A DNA stretch of 28,870 nt from CAYPOY01 sp964412395 (GCA_964412395.1 CAYPOY010000018.1:1-28870), one strand, 5' to 3'. Shown: positions 1 to 7,202, numbered from the stretch's first letter. Numbers and translations are program-made. Notes: a model not told the origin generated them from the sequence alone.

Positions 1-1132
1 AGCCGACGACCGAGTTCAGCCCGCCCAGATAGACCATCGCCAGCACCTCGCTGAGTTTCTTGACGTCAAAGGTGCCTGGGTTGATGTAGCCCATCACGTG
101 GGCGAAGAGCCCACCCGCGACTCCGGCCCAGAAGGCGGCGAAGAGGAAGGTCACCATCTTCGTGTGGCGGGTGTTGATGGTCATGGCACCGGCAGCGGTT
201 TCGTCATCTCGTACAGCGCAGGCCGCCTTGCCAATCGTAGAACGCGTGAAGTTGTAGATCGTCCACACGCAGATCGCCGTCCAAGCAAACACGGTGGGTA
301 GATTGGCCCACTTCGGCTGGTTCATGAGGCCGCGAGGACCGCCGATGATTTCCAGGTTCTCAATCACGCTCTTGACGATGAACAGGAACGCCAGGGAAAT
401 GATGGCCAGATAATCACCTCTGGTTCGGAAGGAGGGGATGGCTACCAACAAGGCTCCCACAGCGGCCACCAACCCGCCGCCGATCAGCGCGAGGGGGAAC
501 AAGAATGGCCCCAGTGCCGGGGGCAGAAGCGGAGCCCCGAAGACGTCGTCTTGGACAAAGAACAAGACGGTCAAGATCGAAGCGACGTAGGCCCCCATCG
601 CCATGAATCCAGGGTGAGAGCAAGAAAACTCCCCCATATAGCCATTCACCAGGTTCAGGCTGAGGGTGAGGATGATGGATATAAAAATGAAGCTCAGAAA
701 GAGCATGCGGTAGGCGCTGGTGCCGCCCCACAAATGCAGCGTGGCGTAGAGTAATCCCAGGTGAACGACCAGCGAGACCCAGAGTGGGAACCTGTCGAGA
801 AGCAGTTTGGCCAGCCTGTTGGCCAGGGGAGCGCTCAAGCGGGCGACGATCAAGGTCGGCAGGGCGTAGACCAGGAGGACGTAAGCCACCGCACTGGGAA
901 TCAGCACAGGCTTGGTCAGCATAATCCGCAGGCCGAACAAGCCGGGGATGCCGGACAGGCCGAGCGCTCGAGCCAATGAACGGCCCGCGACTTGCTCGAT
1001 CGCCATTGCAATGAAGGTCCCGAAGAGCCAACCCAACAGTGGAATCTGGGCTAACTGCGACCGGACCCTCACGAGCAACGTGTTTCTGGCTATCGCTTCT
1101 GTGGGTGGTACGGTGCTCCCTCGCACTTCCAT
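1..1132 (-). CDS. livM: Branched-chain amino acid ABC transporter permease, LivM family (3' end cut off)
   Basis: Inner-membrane permease subunit of a branched-chain amino acid (HAAT) type importer. The reading frame stays open to base 1, so the C-terminus lies outside the window; about 377 residues are visible. It begins at an ATG with AAGGAG 7-8 nt upstream. The protein has many hydrophobic segments and the LivM landmarks NLVNGYMGEFSCSHPGF (normally G-Q-x-S-x-G-H), IPSFRTRGDYLAIISLAF and GLFAHVMGYINPGTFD. The first 110 or so residues form an N-terminal extension with two extra hydrophobic stretches before the conserved core. livH lies 57 nt upstream in the same direction, followed by the binding-protein gene, so this is a transporter operon. 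The ATPase genes livG and livF are presumably beyond the window edge. The substrate cannot be deduced from sequence. Confidence 0.93.
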   Translation of the reverse strand, partial: MEVRGSTVPPTEAIARNTLLVRVRSQLAQIPLLGWLFGTFIAMAIEQVAGRSLARALGLSGIPGLFGLRIMLTKPVLIPSAVAYVLLVYALPTLIVARLSAPLANRLAKLLLDRFPLWVSLVVHLGLLYATLHLWGGTSAYRMLFLSFIFISIILTLSLNLVNGYMGEFSCSHPGFMAMGAYVASILTVLFFVQDDVFGAPLLPPALGPFLFPLALIGGGLVAAVGALLVAIPSFRTRGDYLAIISLAFLFIVKSVIENLEIIGGPRGLMNQPKWANLPTVFAWTAICVWTIYNFTRSTIGKAACAVRDDETAAGAMTINTRHTKMVTFLFAAFWAGVAGGLFAHVMGYINPGTFDVKKLSEVLAMVYLGGLNSVVG

Positions 1133-1189
1133 CTTGGTTTCTCCTTATTCATTGATCATGTACATGCAGCACCTCGTGGCTACCTCAGA

Positions 1190-2119
1190 TCACAGCCTGA
1201 GCTGGGCACTGTAGGGCTCACCGAAGAAACCATGTGGCCTGAAGGTCAGAATGATGAGGATGATCGAATAGGCGATCACATCGCGTAGCGTAGAGGGAAA
1301 GATCGCAGCCACAAATATCTCAATGAACCCCAACAGGAAGCCAGCCAGCGCCGCTCCCAGGATCGAGCCTCTTCCCCCCAGGATCGCAGCCACGAAAGCC
1401 TTCCACCCGATCAGCAGGCCCATGTAGGGCTCAAGGACAGGATAGGCGATGCCGAAGAAGATGCCTGCCGCAGCCGCCAGGGCTGAACCGAGGCCGAACG
1501 TCAGCGCCGCAATCGTGTTCAGCGGCACCCCCATCAGGGGGACGACGACGAAGTCGTAGGCCATGGCCCGCATCGCCATGCCCCACTTGGTCCTGCGTAC
1601 AAACTGATGCAAAGCGAACGTGAGCAGCAGGGAGAGGAAGATGATCATGACCTTCGTGTTGGTCAGCATGACCGGACCGAGTTGATAACTCTGTGTCTCG
1701 ATCAAGATGGGAAAACTGCGCCGTTGGGCGCCCAATAAAGCCAGGTTGCCCGTCTCCAGGACGATCCCTATCATCAGACCGGTGATCGCAGCCGAGGCAC
1801 GAGGAGCTCCTCGCAGTGGTCTGTACCCCACCCTTTCGACGAGCATCCCCACGAAAGACGTCAGGAACATGGCTAGGATAATGGTCAACACGAGGATCAA
1901 CCAGTTGGGTAGGGCAATGATCCCCAGCGAGGCAAAGGCTACCAGTCCGCTCGAGATGAAGAATCCAATGTAAGCTCCGACCATGAAGATGTCACCGTGG
2001 GTGAAGTTAAAAAGCATCAGGACACCGTAGACCATGGAGTAGCCCAGGGCGATCAAGGCGTAGAAACTGCCCCACTGCAAGGCGGTTAGCAGGTGTTGAA
2101 GAAACGTAGCCAGAGTCAC
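1190..2119 (-). CDS. livH: Branched-chain amino acid ABC transporter permease, LivH family
   Basis: Second membrane permease of the same importer, 309 residues, the usual LivH length. The start is a GTG with a strong Shine-Dalgarno sequence (GGGAGGTG) about 6 nt upstream. The N-terminal GSFYALIALGYSMVYGVL and the following NFTHGDIFMVGAYIGF are the LivH family signature. About eight hydrophobic segments follow, and the C-terminal part carries GWKAFVAAILGGRGSILGA, the coupling-helix region that contacts the ATPase. It pairs with LivM to form the translocation pore. The spacer towards the binding-protein gene (2120-2313) holds inverted repeat arrays and a hairpin that may lower permease expression relative to the binding protein. 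Confidence 0.95.
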   Translation of the reverse strand: MTLATFLQHLLTALQWGSFYALIALGYSMVYGVLMLFNFTHGDIFMVGAYIGFFISSGLVAFASLGIIALPNWLILVLTIILAMFLTSFVGMLVERVGYRPLRGAPRASAAITGLMIGIVLETGNLALLGAQRRSFPILIETQSYQLGPVMLTNTKVMIIFLSLLLTFALHQFVRRTKWGMAMRAMAYDFVVVPLMGVPLNTIAALTFGLGSALAAAAGIFFGIAYPVLEPYMGLLIGWKAFVAAILGGRGSILGAALAGFLLGFIEIFVAAIFPSTLRDVIAYSIILIILTFRPHGFFGEPYSAQLRL

Positions 2120-2140
2120 CTATGCACCTCCCTTGGAAGA

Positions 2141-2172
2141 TTGGTAGGTTGGTAAATTGGTACATTGGTGAC
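2141..2172 (+). repeat. 8-bp tandem array, TTGGTAAA type (left copy)
   Basis: Four units begin with TTGGT at 2141, 2149, 2157 and 2165, exactly 8 bp apart, with consensus TTGGTAMA. It lies between livH and the binding-protein gene. The array at 2276-2313 is the same 8-mer family in the opposite orientation, so the two can pair across the hairpin at 2209-2243. Confidence 0.8.
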
Positions 2173-2208
2173 CGGTAGACTCAGTAGATCCGCATTCTGA
2201 GCAGAGTG

Positions 2209-2243
2209 GGCTCCCACGCCCACGAATCGGCGGCGTGGGAGCC
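2209..2243 (-). promoter_or_regulatory. Intercistronic hairpin between binding protein and livH
   Basis: A perfect 12-bp inverted repeat (GGCTCCCACGCC at 2209-2220 and its complement at 2232-2243) with an 11-nt loop, in the middle of the 194-nt spacer. It is not followed by a U-rich tract on the transcribed strand. It is therefore better read as an RNA-stability or processing hairpin, or a weak attenuator, than as a classic terminator. Such elements commonly keep binding-protein mRNA above permease mRNA in ABC importer operons; that role is inference here. Confidence 0.6.
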
Positions 2244-2275
2244 ACCTTTGCTAATGGTTTTCCATCTGGCTGGTT

Positions 2276-2313
2276 ACCAGTCTACCAGTTTCCCAATTTA
2301 CCAGTTTCCCATC
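2276..2313 (-). repeat. 8-bp tandem array, CTGGTAAA type (right copy, inverted)
   Basis: Units start at 2276, 2284, 2292, 2300 and 2308, each 8 bp apart, with ACCAGTTT as the + strand consensus. Read on the - strand this is the circular 8-mer CTGGTAAA, the same word as the + strand array at 2141-2172. The array ends right at the stop codon of the binding-protein gene. Confidence 0.8.
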
Positions 2314-3501
2314 CTATGGGCAAGCCGACTTGTAGAACTCGAACTCGTGAGCTTCGTTGATTTTGACGATGACCGCGCACTTGATAGGGTCACCCTCCTC
2401 AGTGAAGGTCATCTTGCCCGTGATCCCGTCAAAGTCCTTGATATTGGCCAGGGCATCGCGGATGCACTTGCGATCCGCCGCGAGGTCGCCGGTGAGATTG
2501 CCGCAATCCTCGATGGCCTTCTGGACGATCAGCGCCGTGTCCCAGGTCAAAGCCGCCACATCATCCGGGACATAGCCATACTTCTCAGTGTAGCGGTCAA
2601 TGAACTCCTTCGTTGCCCCCTTGGCCCCGGCGGCGGCGTAGTGAGTTGAGAAGTAGTACCCTACGCAGTCGTCGCCGCAGAGCGGCATCAGCTCCGCCGA
2701 GCCCCAACTGTCGCTGCCCACGATGATCTGTGTCAGCCCCAGGTCATGGGCCTGTTTCGCAATCAGGGGAACCTCGTCGTAGTACTGGGGGGTGAAGAAG
2801 AACTCAGCACCCGAGTCTCTGATCTTGGTCAACTGGGTGCCAAATTCTCGGTCTTTGGTAGTGAAGGTCTCGAAGGCCACCACCGAGCCAGCGCCATGGA
2901 TATCCTCCCAGGCCGCCTTGAAGAACTCGGCCAGGCCCTTGGGGTAGTCGCTGGCCACGTCGTAGAGCACCGCCGCCTTGGTGAATCCGAATTCCTCAGT
3001 GACAAAGTTGGCCACTACTGGCCCCTGGAAGGGGTCAAGGAAACAGCCGCGGAAGACCCAGGGCCGATCCAACGTTGTGCGGGGGTTCGTAGACCAGGGG
3101 CTGATGCACGGTGTCTCCTGGGCGTCCGCGACCTCCCCGGTGGGGATGGCCTGCTTGCTGGCATAGGCGCCGATGATCGCCAGGACCTCGTCCTCCACGC
3201 ACAGCTTCGTCGCCGCAGCAGCGGCGGACTCGCCCTTGGACTCGTTGTCCTCGTGGATTACTTCGACCTGGTACTTCACCCCGCCGACGTCCAGGCCACC
3301 CGCTGCCTCGATGTCCTCGAGCCACATCTCCAGCGAATACTTGGCTCCCTCCCCCACCTTGGGGATGTCACCGGTGAGGGGGGCGACGTCGCCGATCTTG
3401 ATCACCCCATCGTAGGGGGCCGCACCACCTCCCCCGCACCCTGCAACGAAGACGGCCACAAAAGTCAGTGCTATGCCCAGACTCACAATCTTCTTAGTCA
3501 T
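2314..3501 (-). CDS. livJ: Branched-chain amino acid type ABC transporter substrate-binding lipoprotein
   Basis: Extracytoplasmic solute-binding protein (Leu/Ile/Val-binding type, periplasmic-binding-like I fold), 395 residues. The chosen ATG has AGGAGGAGGG 5-11 nt upstream. A longer in-frame GTG at 3579 would add 26 residues before a perfect lipoprotein signal peptide and is rejected. Residues 1-22 form a lysine-led hydrophobic signal ending in the lipobox V-A-G-C, so Cys22 would be lipidated and the protein membrane-tethered. The mature part starts with IKIGDVAPLTGDIPKVGEGA, typical of the family, followed by AIIGAYASKQAIPTGEVA and the ligand-cleft region. The context (livH, livM) fits an amino acid or related importer. 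The ligand is not determined. Lipid modification would need Lgt, and the only lgt in this window appears broken. Confidence 0.93.
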   Translation of the reverse strand: MTKKIVSLGIALTFVAVFVAGCGGGGAAPYDGVIKIGDVAPLTGDIPKVGEGAKYSLEMWLEDIEAAGGLDVGGVKYQVEVIHEDNESKGESAAAAATKLCVEDEVLAIIGAYASKQAIPTGEVADAQETPCISPWSTNPRTTLDRPWVFRGCFLDPFQGPVVANFVTEEFGFTKAAVLYDVASDYPKGLAEFFKAAWEDIHGAGSVVAFETFTTKDREFGTQLTKIRDSGAEFFFTPQYYDEVPLIAKQAHDLGLTQIIVGSDSWGSAELMPLCGDDCVGYYFSTHYAAAGAKGATKEFIDRYTEKYGYVPDDVAALTWDTALIVQKAIEDCGNLTGDLAADRKCIRDALANIKDFDGITGKMTFTEEGDPIKCAVIVKINEAHEFEFYKSACP

Positions 3502-3665
3502 TTTGTCCCTCCTCCTAATGATGGTTGCCGGAAACAGTTGCCAGAAGTCGGTCGTTATGTGTTTTTCCTCTTTTCCCACCTCCTTTCACCTGTTCACCAG
3601 GGCCTTGAACGGGCCAGATTCTGACATACCTCACACACCAGGCTCCGCCAAGGCCTCACGAGGTC

Positions 3666-3802
3666 AAAAAAACCTTCGCTCTTGCTAGTCATCTCTCGAC
3701 GTACCGCCCACACTCGCGGTTTTGGGAAAGTAATGCTTCAAGATATGGACGATAACTGAACAATACTATCAAGCTTTTCCAACAAGAGCGAATCTTACAG
3801 CC
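3666..3802 (-). ncRNA. Candidate structured leader RNA or free-standing ncRNA upstream of the liv operon
   Basis: The RNA would start about 7 nt after the promoter at 3809-3837. Near its 5' end UUCGCUCUUG (3792-3783) is perfectly complementary to CAAGAGCGAA (3684-3675), which is followed by GG and seven U (3672-3666). The 98 nt enclosed by this 10-bp helix hold further helices: UUGGAAAAG (3782-3774) with CUUUCCCAA (3730-3722, one mismatch), GCUU with AAGC inside it, ACCGC (3720-3716) with GCGGU (3707-3703), and CGUC-GAGA-GAUG with a GNRA tetraloop. A junction closed by a helix leading into a U-tract suits a riboswitch-like attenuator or a small RNA ending there. I do not recognise a known class. 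Between it and the lipoprotein start are 160 nt of further leader, including a consensus but badly spaced Shine-Dalgarno at 3578-3586. Confidence 0.5.
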
Positions 3803-3808
3803 GGGCAG

Positions 3809-3837
3809 ATTGTACCCTGATTTCTAGAGAATGTCAA
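3809..3837 (-). promoter_or_regulatory. Sigma70-type promoter of the liv operon and leader RNA
   Basis: TTGACA (3837-3832), a 17-nt spacer and TACAAT (3814-3809) on the - strand. Transcription should start near 3802, giving a leader of about 300 nt before the binding-protein gene. The same hexamers and spacer occur in the divergent promoter at 3883-3911; the two -35 boxes are 45 bp apart. Confidence 0.75.
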
Positions 3838-3882
3838 ACGAAACCAGGCCAGCACGATAGATGTTCCTGTGGAAAGCCTTGT

Positions 3883-3911
3883 TTGACAGATTGAACAGTT
3901 GTTCGTACAAT
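3883..3911 (+). promoter_or_regulatory. Sigma70-type promoter of the FGE-like gene
   Basis: TTGACA (3883-3888), a 17-nt spacer and TACAAT (3906-3911). The expected start near 3918 lies downstream of the longest possible start codon of the gene (3861) and so supports the internal ATG at 3999. About 80 nt of leader follow, containing a short CCAGG/CCTGG hairpin. Confidence 0.75.
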
Positions 3912-3998
3912 GCAATATGTCTGCCAGGCCCGCCTGGGACGGCGCAGGATGCTCACGTCCGTGGGATAACAAATCTCTTCCCGTTGCTCAGTATAGCC

Positions 3999-4829
3999 AT
4001 GATCAACCGACTCCGAACCCCAGCCGCTTTGATAGGGACGATCCTGATTGTGGTTGCACTGGTTGGCATCGTTAGACTCCTCTGGGGTCTTCTCCCCATT
4101 GCAGTGCCTCCTTCGGACATGGTCTTGGTCCCCGCCGATGAATTCATCATGGGCAGCCAGGAAGGCAGCCCAGATGAGCGGCCGGTCAGGAGGGTGTACC
4201 TGGAGGCCTTTTACATTGACCGATATCCCGTCACCAGTGCCCGGTATGTCCAGTTTCTCAACGCTGTGGGAGGCCCGGCTGGCCAGTGCGGAGGCCACAT
4301 CTGCCTGGACACTCAGGCGGAGAATCCGGACAGCCGCATCCTGTACCGGCAAGGGCGTTATGTGGTAGAGGCAGGATACGAGCAGCACCCGGTGACCAAT
4401 GTGAGTTGGTACGGAGCGCAAGCCTACTGCCGATATTACGACAAGCGGCTGCCCACCGAGGCGGAATGGGAGAAGGCGGCGCGAGGGACCGATGGACGGG
4501 CCTACCCGTGGGGCGACAACCTTGACCCCCACAAGTTGAACTCTGATTGTCGGATAGGCGATACTACCCCCGTGGGGAACTACCCGACTGGGGTCAGCCC
4601 ATACTGGGCCTATGACATGGCCGGCAACGTATGGGAGTGGGTGGCCGATTGGTACCGGGCCTACCCCGGGAGCCCGTACCAATCCCCGTTTTTCGGTGAA
4701 AAGTACAAGGTAGTGCGGGGCGGTTCCTGGAACCACCCCGGCAGCGACGCCCGCACTACCTGCCGAGACATCGCCCATCCCGCCCGCCGCATCCACGTGG
4801 TGGGTTTCCGCTGCGCTCGCGAGCCATAA
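3999..4829 (+). CDS. Membrane-anchored FGE/SUMF1-like domain protein lacking the catalytic cysteine pair
   Basis: 276 residues. The first 35 contain one hydrophobic segment (LIGTILIVVALVGIVRLLWG), an N-terminal anchor. The rest is a formylglycine-generating-enzyme (FGE-sulfatase) domain: MVLVPADEFIMGS, FYIDRYPVTSARYVQF, VTNVSWYGAQAYCRYYDKRL, PTEAEWEKAARG, YDMAGNVWEWVADWY, VVRGGSW and VGFRCARE. True FGE has two active-site cysteines in the GGS-F-x-C-x4-C segment. Here GGSW is followed by NHPGSDARTTC, so neither position is cysteine and sulfatase activation is unlikely. Many bacterial members of this fold without the pair act as sensors, binding modules or other oxidoreductases; the role is unknown. 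The start was chosen because the promoter lies downstream of the longer frame; the ribosome-binding site is poor. Confidence 0.85.
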   Translation: MINRLRTPAALIGTILIVVALVGIVRLLWGLLPIAVPPSDMVLVPADEFIMGSQEGSPDERPVRRVYLEAFYIDRYPVTSARYVQFLNAVGGPAGQCGGHICLDTQAENPDSRILYRQGRYVVEAGYEQHPVTNVSWYGAQAYCRYYDKRLPTEAEWEKAARGTDGRAYPWGDNLDPHKLNSDCRIGDTTPVGNYPTGVSPYWAYDMAGNVWEWVADWYRAYPGSPYQSPFFGEKYKVVRGGSWNHPGSDARTTCRDIAHPARRIHVVGFRCAREP

Positions 4830-4844
4830 GCGGCAGACGGTTGT

Positions 4845-5213
4845 TCACGCACCTCTCGATGGGCGTTCCGCGTGAGGTGACGGGTCGCCCAGGCCAACCA
4901 CGCGCAGCAATGCTTCGGACATCTGCCGGCCTCGCAGGGCTAGAAGTGAGCGGGCCTGGTTTAGCGGCCAGTTCTGTCTCCAGGCCACGACCTCCCGCTG
5001 CATCGCCGCCAGGTCAGGATGGAGCGCCGGAGGAGTATGGGGGGCACTCCACTCGATCAGTAGCGCGGCCTCCCGCAGAAGATTGGCGACTAGCGGGTCG
5101 TACTCCGGGCAGGAGCAGCGGGATGAGATCCGGGCCAGGGTGGAGGCCAGGTTCCCCAATTGCTGGGGCCAGGCCATCTGTTGATACCGCTCTCGCAATG
5201 ACTGCCGGCTCAT
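4845..5213 (-). CDS. Hypothetical protein, 122 residues, translationally coupled to the DUF5674 protein
   Basis: Not recognised. A soluble, mainly helical-looking protein with no membrane segment or signal peptide. It contains a Cys-x-Cys (RCSCPEYDPLVANLLREAAL, residues about 32-51) and many leucines and tryptophans. Its start codon overlaps the stop of the DUF5674 gene by 4 nt (ATGA), which points to translational coupling and a shared function. The stop lies only 15 nt from the end of the convergent FGE-like gene. Its helical look suggests a binding partner, but no function can be assigned. Confidence 0.7.
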   Translation of the reverse strand: MSRQSLRERYQQMAWPQQLGNLASTLARISSRCSCPEYDPLVANLLREAALLIEWSAPHTPPALHPDLAAMQREVVAWRQNWPLNQARSLLALRGRQMSEALLRVVGLGDPSPHAERPSRGA

Positions 5214-5551
5214 TCCTGTGCCTCCATAAGTCGCCGCACGATGGCTTCCACCTGTGTCTGCAGATCTGGATCCTGAATCTCCATCCTGTAGTTCTGCTGC
5301 CGGGGGCGGATGTTAATCAGCGCCTCCAGTCCCACTTCGCCGGTATTGGGATACCAGTCTGCCCCCCAGACGTCTTCCTGTCGGCTTCCATCTTTCAGGA
5401 GAACCTGTTCGCAATCAGCGTGCAGTTCTCCACCGCCGGCCAGGATGCCTCTCCGCGCATCCACGGCCAATTTGATGAGCAGCCCTCCGAAGGTTTCTGA
5501 CATTTCGGCGACTTGCTCCGGCGTAGCGGGCTCCCGGATGATGTGAATCAT
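5210..5551 (-). CDS. DUF5674 family protein
   Basis: 113 residues, full family length. It starts at an ATG with GGAGGTG about 7 nt upstream. The sequence carries the family's conserved blocks: MIHIIREPATPEQV at the N-terminus, KLAVDARRGILAGGGELHADC in the centre, DGSRQEDVWGADWYPNT, and EALINIRPRQQNYRMEIQD near the end. The conserved acidic, His and Cys residues (GGGELHADCE, QEDVWGADW) look like a catalytic or ligand-binding pocket, but no activity is established to my knowledge. It lies 107 nt downstream of ald in the same direction and is coupled by a 4-nt overlap to the following unknown gene. Confidence 0.85.
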   Translation of the reverse strand: MIHIIREPATPEQVAEMSETFGGLLIKLAVDARRGILAGGGELHADCEQVLLKDGSRQEDVWGADWYPNTGEVGLEALINIRPRQQNYRMEIQDPDLQTQVEAIVRRLMEAQE

Positions 5552-5658
5552 TCCATCGCACCTCCAAGTAGCATTCCTTACCCGTACCTCCTTAAACGAA
5601 CCGGTGCACAGCCGCTCCAGCGTCCCCTTGATCTTCTCATAGGCAATTGGACTTGAGC

Positions 5659-6768
5659 CTAGAGCAGCGTTTCGAGCAGTGTGTACTCCAGGCCGAACGC
5701 TTCGGCGACGCTGAGATAGGTGATCTTGCCTTTGTACGTGTTCACCCCCTTTGCCACGGCGGGATCGGCCTGGATTGCGGCCTCAGCCCCCATGTTAGCT
5801 AGCTTGACGGCGTAGGGGAGGGTAGCGCTGCTCAGGGCATAAGTACTCGTGCGCGGCACGGCCCCAGGCATATTGGCCACGCAATAAAGAATGACACCAT
5901 CCACCACGATAATCGGGTCGGAATGGGTGGTGGGGTGCGTGGCCTCGACGCAGCCTCCCTGGTCAACCGCTACGTCTACGATCACGCTGCCAGGAGTCAT
6001 GGTGCTGATCATCTCGCGTGTCACCAGCTTGGGCGCTTTGGCCCCTTTGATGAGCACTGCCCCCACCACCAGATCGGCCCGTCGCACGGCTTCGGCGATG
6101 GTGAGGGGGTTGGAACTCAAGGTGGTCAGTCGCCCACCCATCACCTCGTCGAGGTAGCGCAGCCGGTCGAGGTTGATGTCAATCATAAAGACTTGCGCAC
6201 CCATTCCCAATGCCATCTGGGCTGCGTTGGTACCAACCACACCCGCGCCGATGATGGCCACGTCGGCCGGGCGCACGCCCGGGACGCCCCCCAGGAGTTT
6301 GCCACGACCGCCATTCATTTTCTCCAGGTAATGTGCGCCGACCTGGATCGCCATCCTCCCGGCCACCTCGCTCATCGGGGTCAGCAGAGGTAGGTGGCCG
6401 TTGGGCAGTTCTACGGTCTCGTAGGCGATGCCGGTCGGCCCCCGCGCCATCATCTCGCGAGTCAATCGCTCCTCCGCCGCCAGGTGCAAGTAGGTGAAAA
6501 TCACCAGGTCGGATCGCATAAACTCGTATTCGCTGGGCTGTGGTTCTTTGACTTTGACCACCATCTGCGCACTCCAGGCGTCGGCGTTGGTGGGCACGAT
6601 TTTGGCGCCGGCTGTTTCGTATTGCGCGTCGGAGAAGCCACTGCCTTCGCCAGCGTTGGTCTCGACCCACACTTTGTGCCCGGCTTCCACCAACTGGCGG
6701 GCTCCTCCTGGCGTCATAGCCACGCGGTACTCATTATCCTTGATCTCCTTCGGCACTCCAACGATCAT
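5659..6768 (-). CDS. ald: Alanine dehydrogenase
   Basis: NAD-dependent oxidative deamination of L-alanine to pyruvate and ammonium (EC 1.4.1.1), or the reverse amination; cytosolic, normally hexameric. The 369 residues match the family length. It begins MIVGVPKEIKDNEYRVAMTP with the substrate-binding Arg15; Lys74 in VKVKEP and His95 in TYLHLA sit at the usual catalytic positions. The Rossmann motif VAIIGAGVVGTNAAQMALG and the motif VDVAVDQGGCVEATHPTTHSDP (catalytic Asp) follow. The Shine-Dalgarno GGGAGG lies about 8 nt upstream of the ATG. It is placed after DUF362 and PAS genes, separated by a 65-nt spacer with a 7-bp repeat array. The neighbouring amino acid importer and threonine aldolase suggest amino acid catabolism. 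Confidence 0.97.
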   Translation of the reverse strand: MIVGVPKEIKDNEYRVAMTPGGARQLVEAGHKVWVETNAGEGSGFSDAQYETAGAKIVPTNADAWSAQMVVKVKEPQPSEYEFMRSDLVIFTYLHLAAEERLTREMMARGPTGIAYETVELPNGHLPLLTPMSEVAGRMAIQVGAHYLEKMNGGRGKLLGGVPGVRPADVAIIGAGVVGTNAAQMALGMGAQVFMIDINLDRLRYLDEVMGGRLTTLSSNPLTIAEAVRRADLVVGAVLIKGAKAPKLVTREMISTMTPGSVIVDVAVDQGGCVEATHPTTHSDPIIVVDGVILYCVANMPGAVPRTSTYALSSATLPYAVKLANMGAEAAIQADPAVAKGVNTYKGKITYLSVAEAFGLEYTLLETLL

Positions 6769-6793
6769 TGTTGAACCTCCCTAAATATGTATT

Positions 6794-6830
6794 GTGTGAT
6801 GTGCGATTGCGTGAAACGTGATGCGTGCGC
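6794..6830 (+). repeat. 7-bp degenerate tandem array, CGTGAAA type
   Basis: Units with a 7-bp period: GTGTGAT (6794), GTGCGAT (6801), then CGTGAAA (6810), CGTGATG (6817) and CGTGCGC (6824). It fills the spacer between the PAS gene stop and ald. The same word family appears at 9579-9649 and 26204-26217. Confidence 0.65.
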
Positions 6831-6833
6831 TTT

Positions 6834-7202
6834 TCACTCCTCGAATACCAGGTCTGGGCGCTCGCTCCAGATCAGTTCTGCGACACCCTGGAATTGGTCC
6901 CTGACTACCAGCGGGATGAGGAGGATGCTCTCCCCGCAGCCATTTCCTTTGTCCTCGTGATAGCGGGTGGGGATCAGGTCGCCGGCGCGGTAGCGGGCGT
7001 ACATCTCACGGATCCGGGCTTGCGACTCGGCGTTGTGGCAGTCCAGCAGATTGGTGCCGACCAGTGTCTCGCCCCCCCTGGTGGCATAGTGCTCAATGGC
7101 CAGGTCATTCATAAAGACAATGTGGTACTTTTCGTCGGCAACGGTGACCGCCGCGCGCAATCCGCCAAACAGCGTGCCTAGGTCAGTCAAGTTGATCATC
7201 AC
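6834..7202 (-). CDS. Single PAS-domain protein
   Basis: 122 residues, almost entirely one PAS fold: the core starts with GLRAAVTVADEKYHIVFMND, followed by a helix pair, VGTNLLDCHNAESQARIREM, and the closing strands ESILLIPLVVRDQFQGVAEL. No kinase, cyclase, GGDEF or DNA-binding domain is attached, so it may sense a small ligand or redox state and signal by protein contact. The start is either the GTG at 7202 or the ATG at 7199; both overlap the DUF362 stop, so the two genes are translationally coupled. DUF362 proteins and stand-alone PAS proteins are not obvious partners, which makes the coupling notable. Confidence 0.85.
   Translation of the reverse strand: MMINLTDLGTLFGGLRAAVTVADEKYHIVFMNDLAIEHYATRGGETLVGTNLLDCHNAESQARIREMYARYRAGDLIPTRYHEDKGNGCGESILLIPLVVRDQFQGVAELIWSERPDLVFEE

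Noticed and set aside
414..1031. Long - strand open frame within livM
   Set aside because: It is out of frame with the recognisable LivM sequence and has an arginine/proline-rich composition typical of a shadow frame.
3502..3579. Longer N-terminus for the substrate-binding protein
   Set aside because: It would precede a complete lipoprotein signal peptide; the Shine-Dalgarno at the upstream GTG directly abuts the codon, while the ATG at 3501 is well spaced.
3700..3722. T-box-like GGGCGGTAC in the liv leader
   Set aside because: The T-box core GGUGGNACCGCG is not present in the right order, and no specifier stem or antiterminator could be drawn.
3861..3998. Longer N-terminus for the FGE-like protein
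   Set aside because: The predicted transcription start (about 3918) lies inside this stretch, and there is no ribosome-binding site before 3861.
3834..4796. 320-codon - strand open frame opposite the FGE-like gene
   Set aside because: Antisense shadow of a clear FGE-fold protein; no ribosome-binding site or family motif.
4845..5551. Toxin-antitoxin module
   Set aside because: Neither protein matches a toxin or antitoxin family; coupling alone is not enough.
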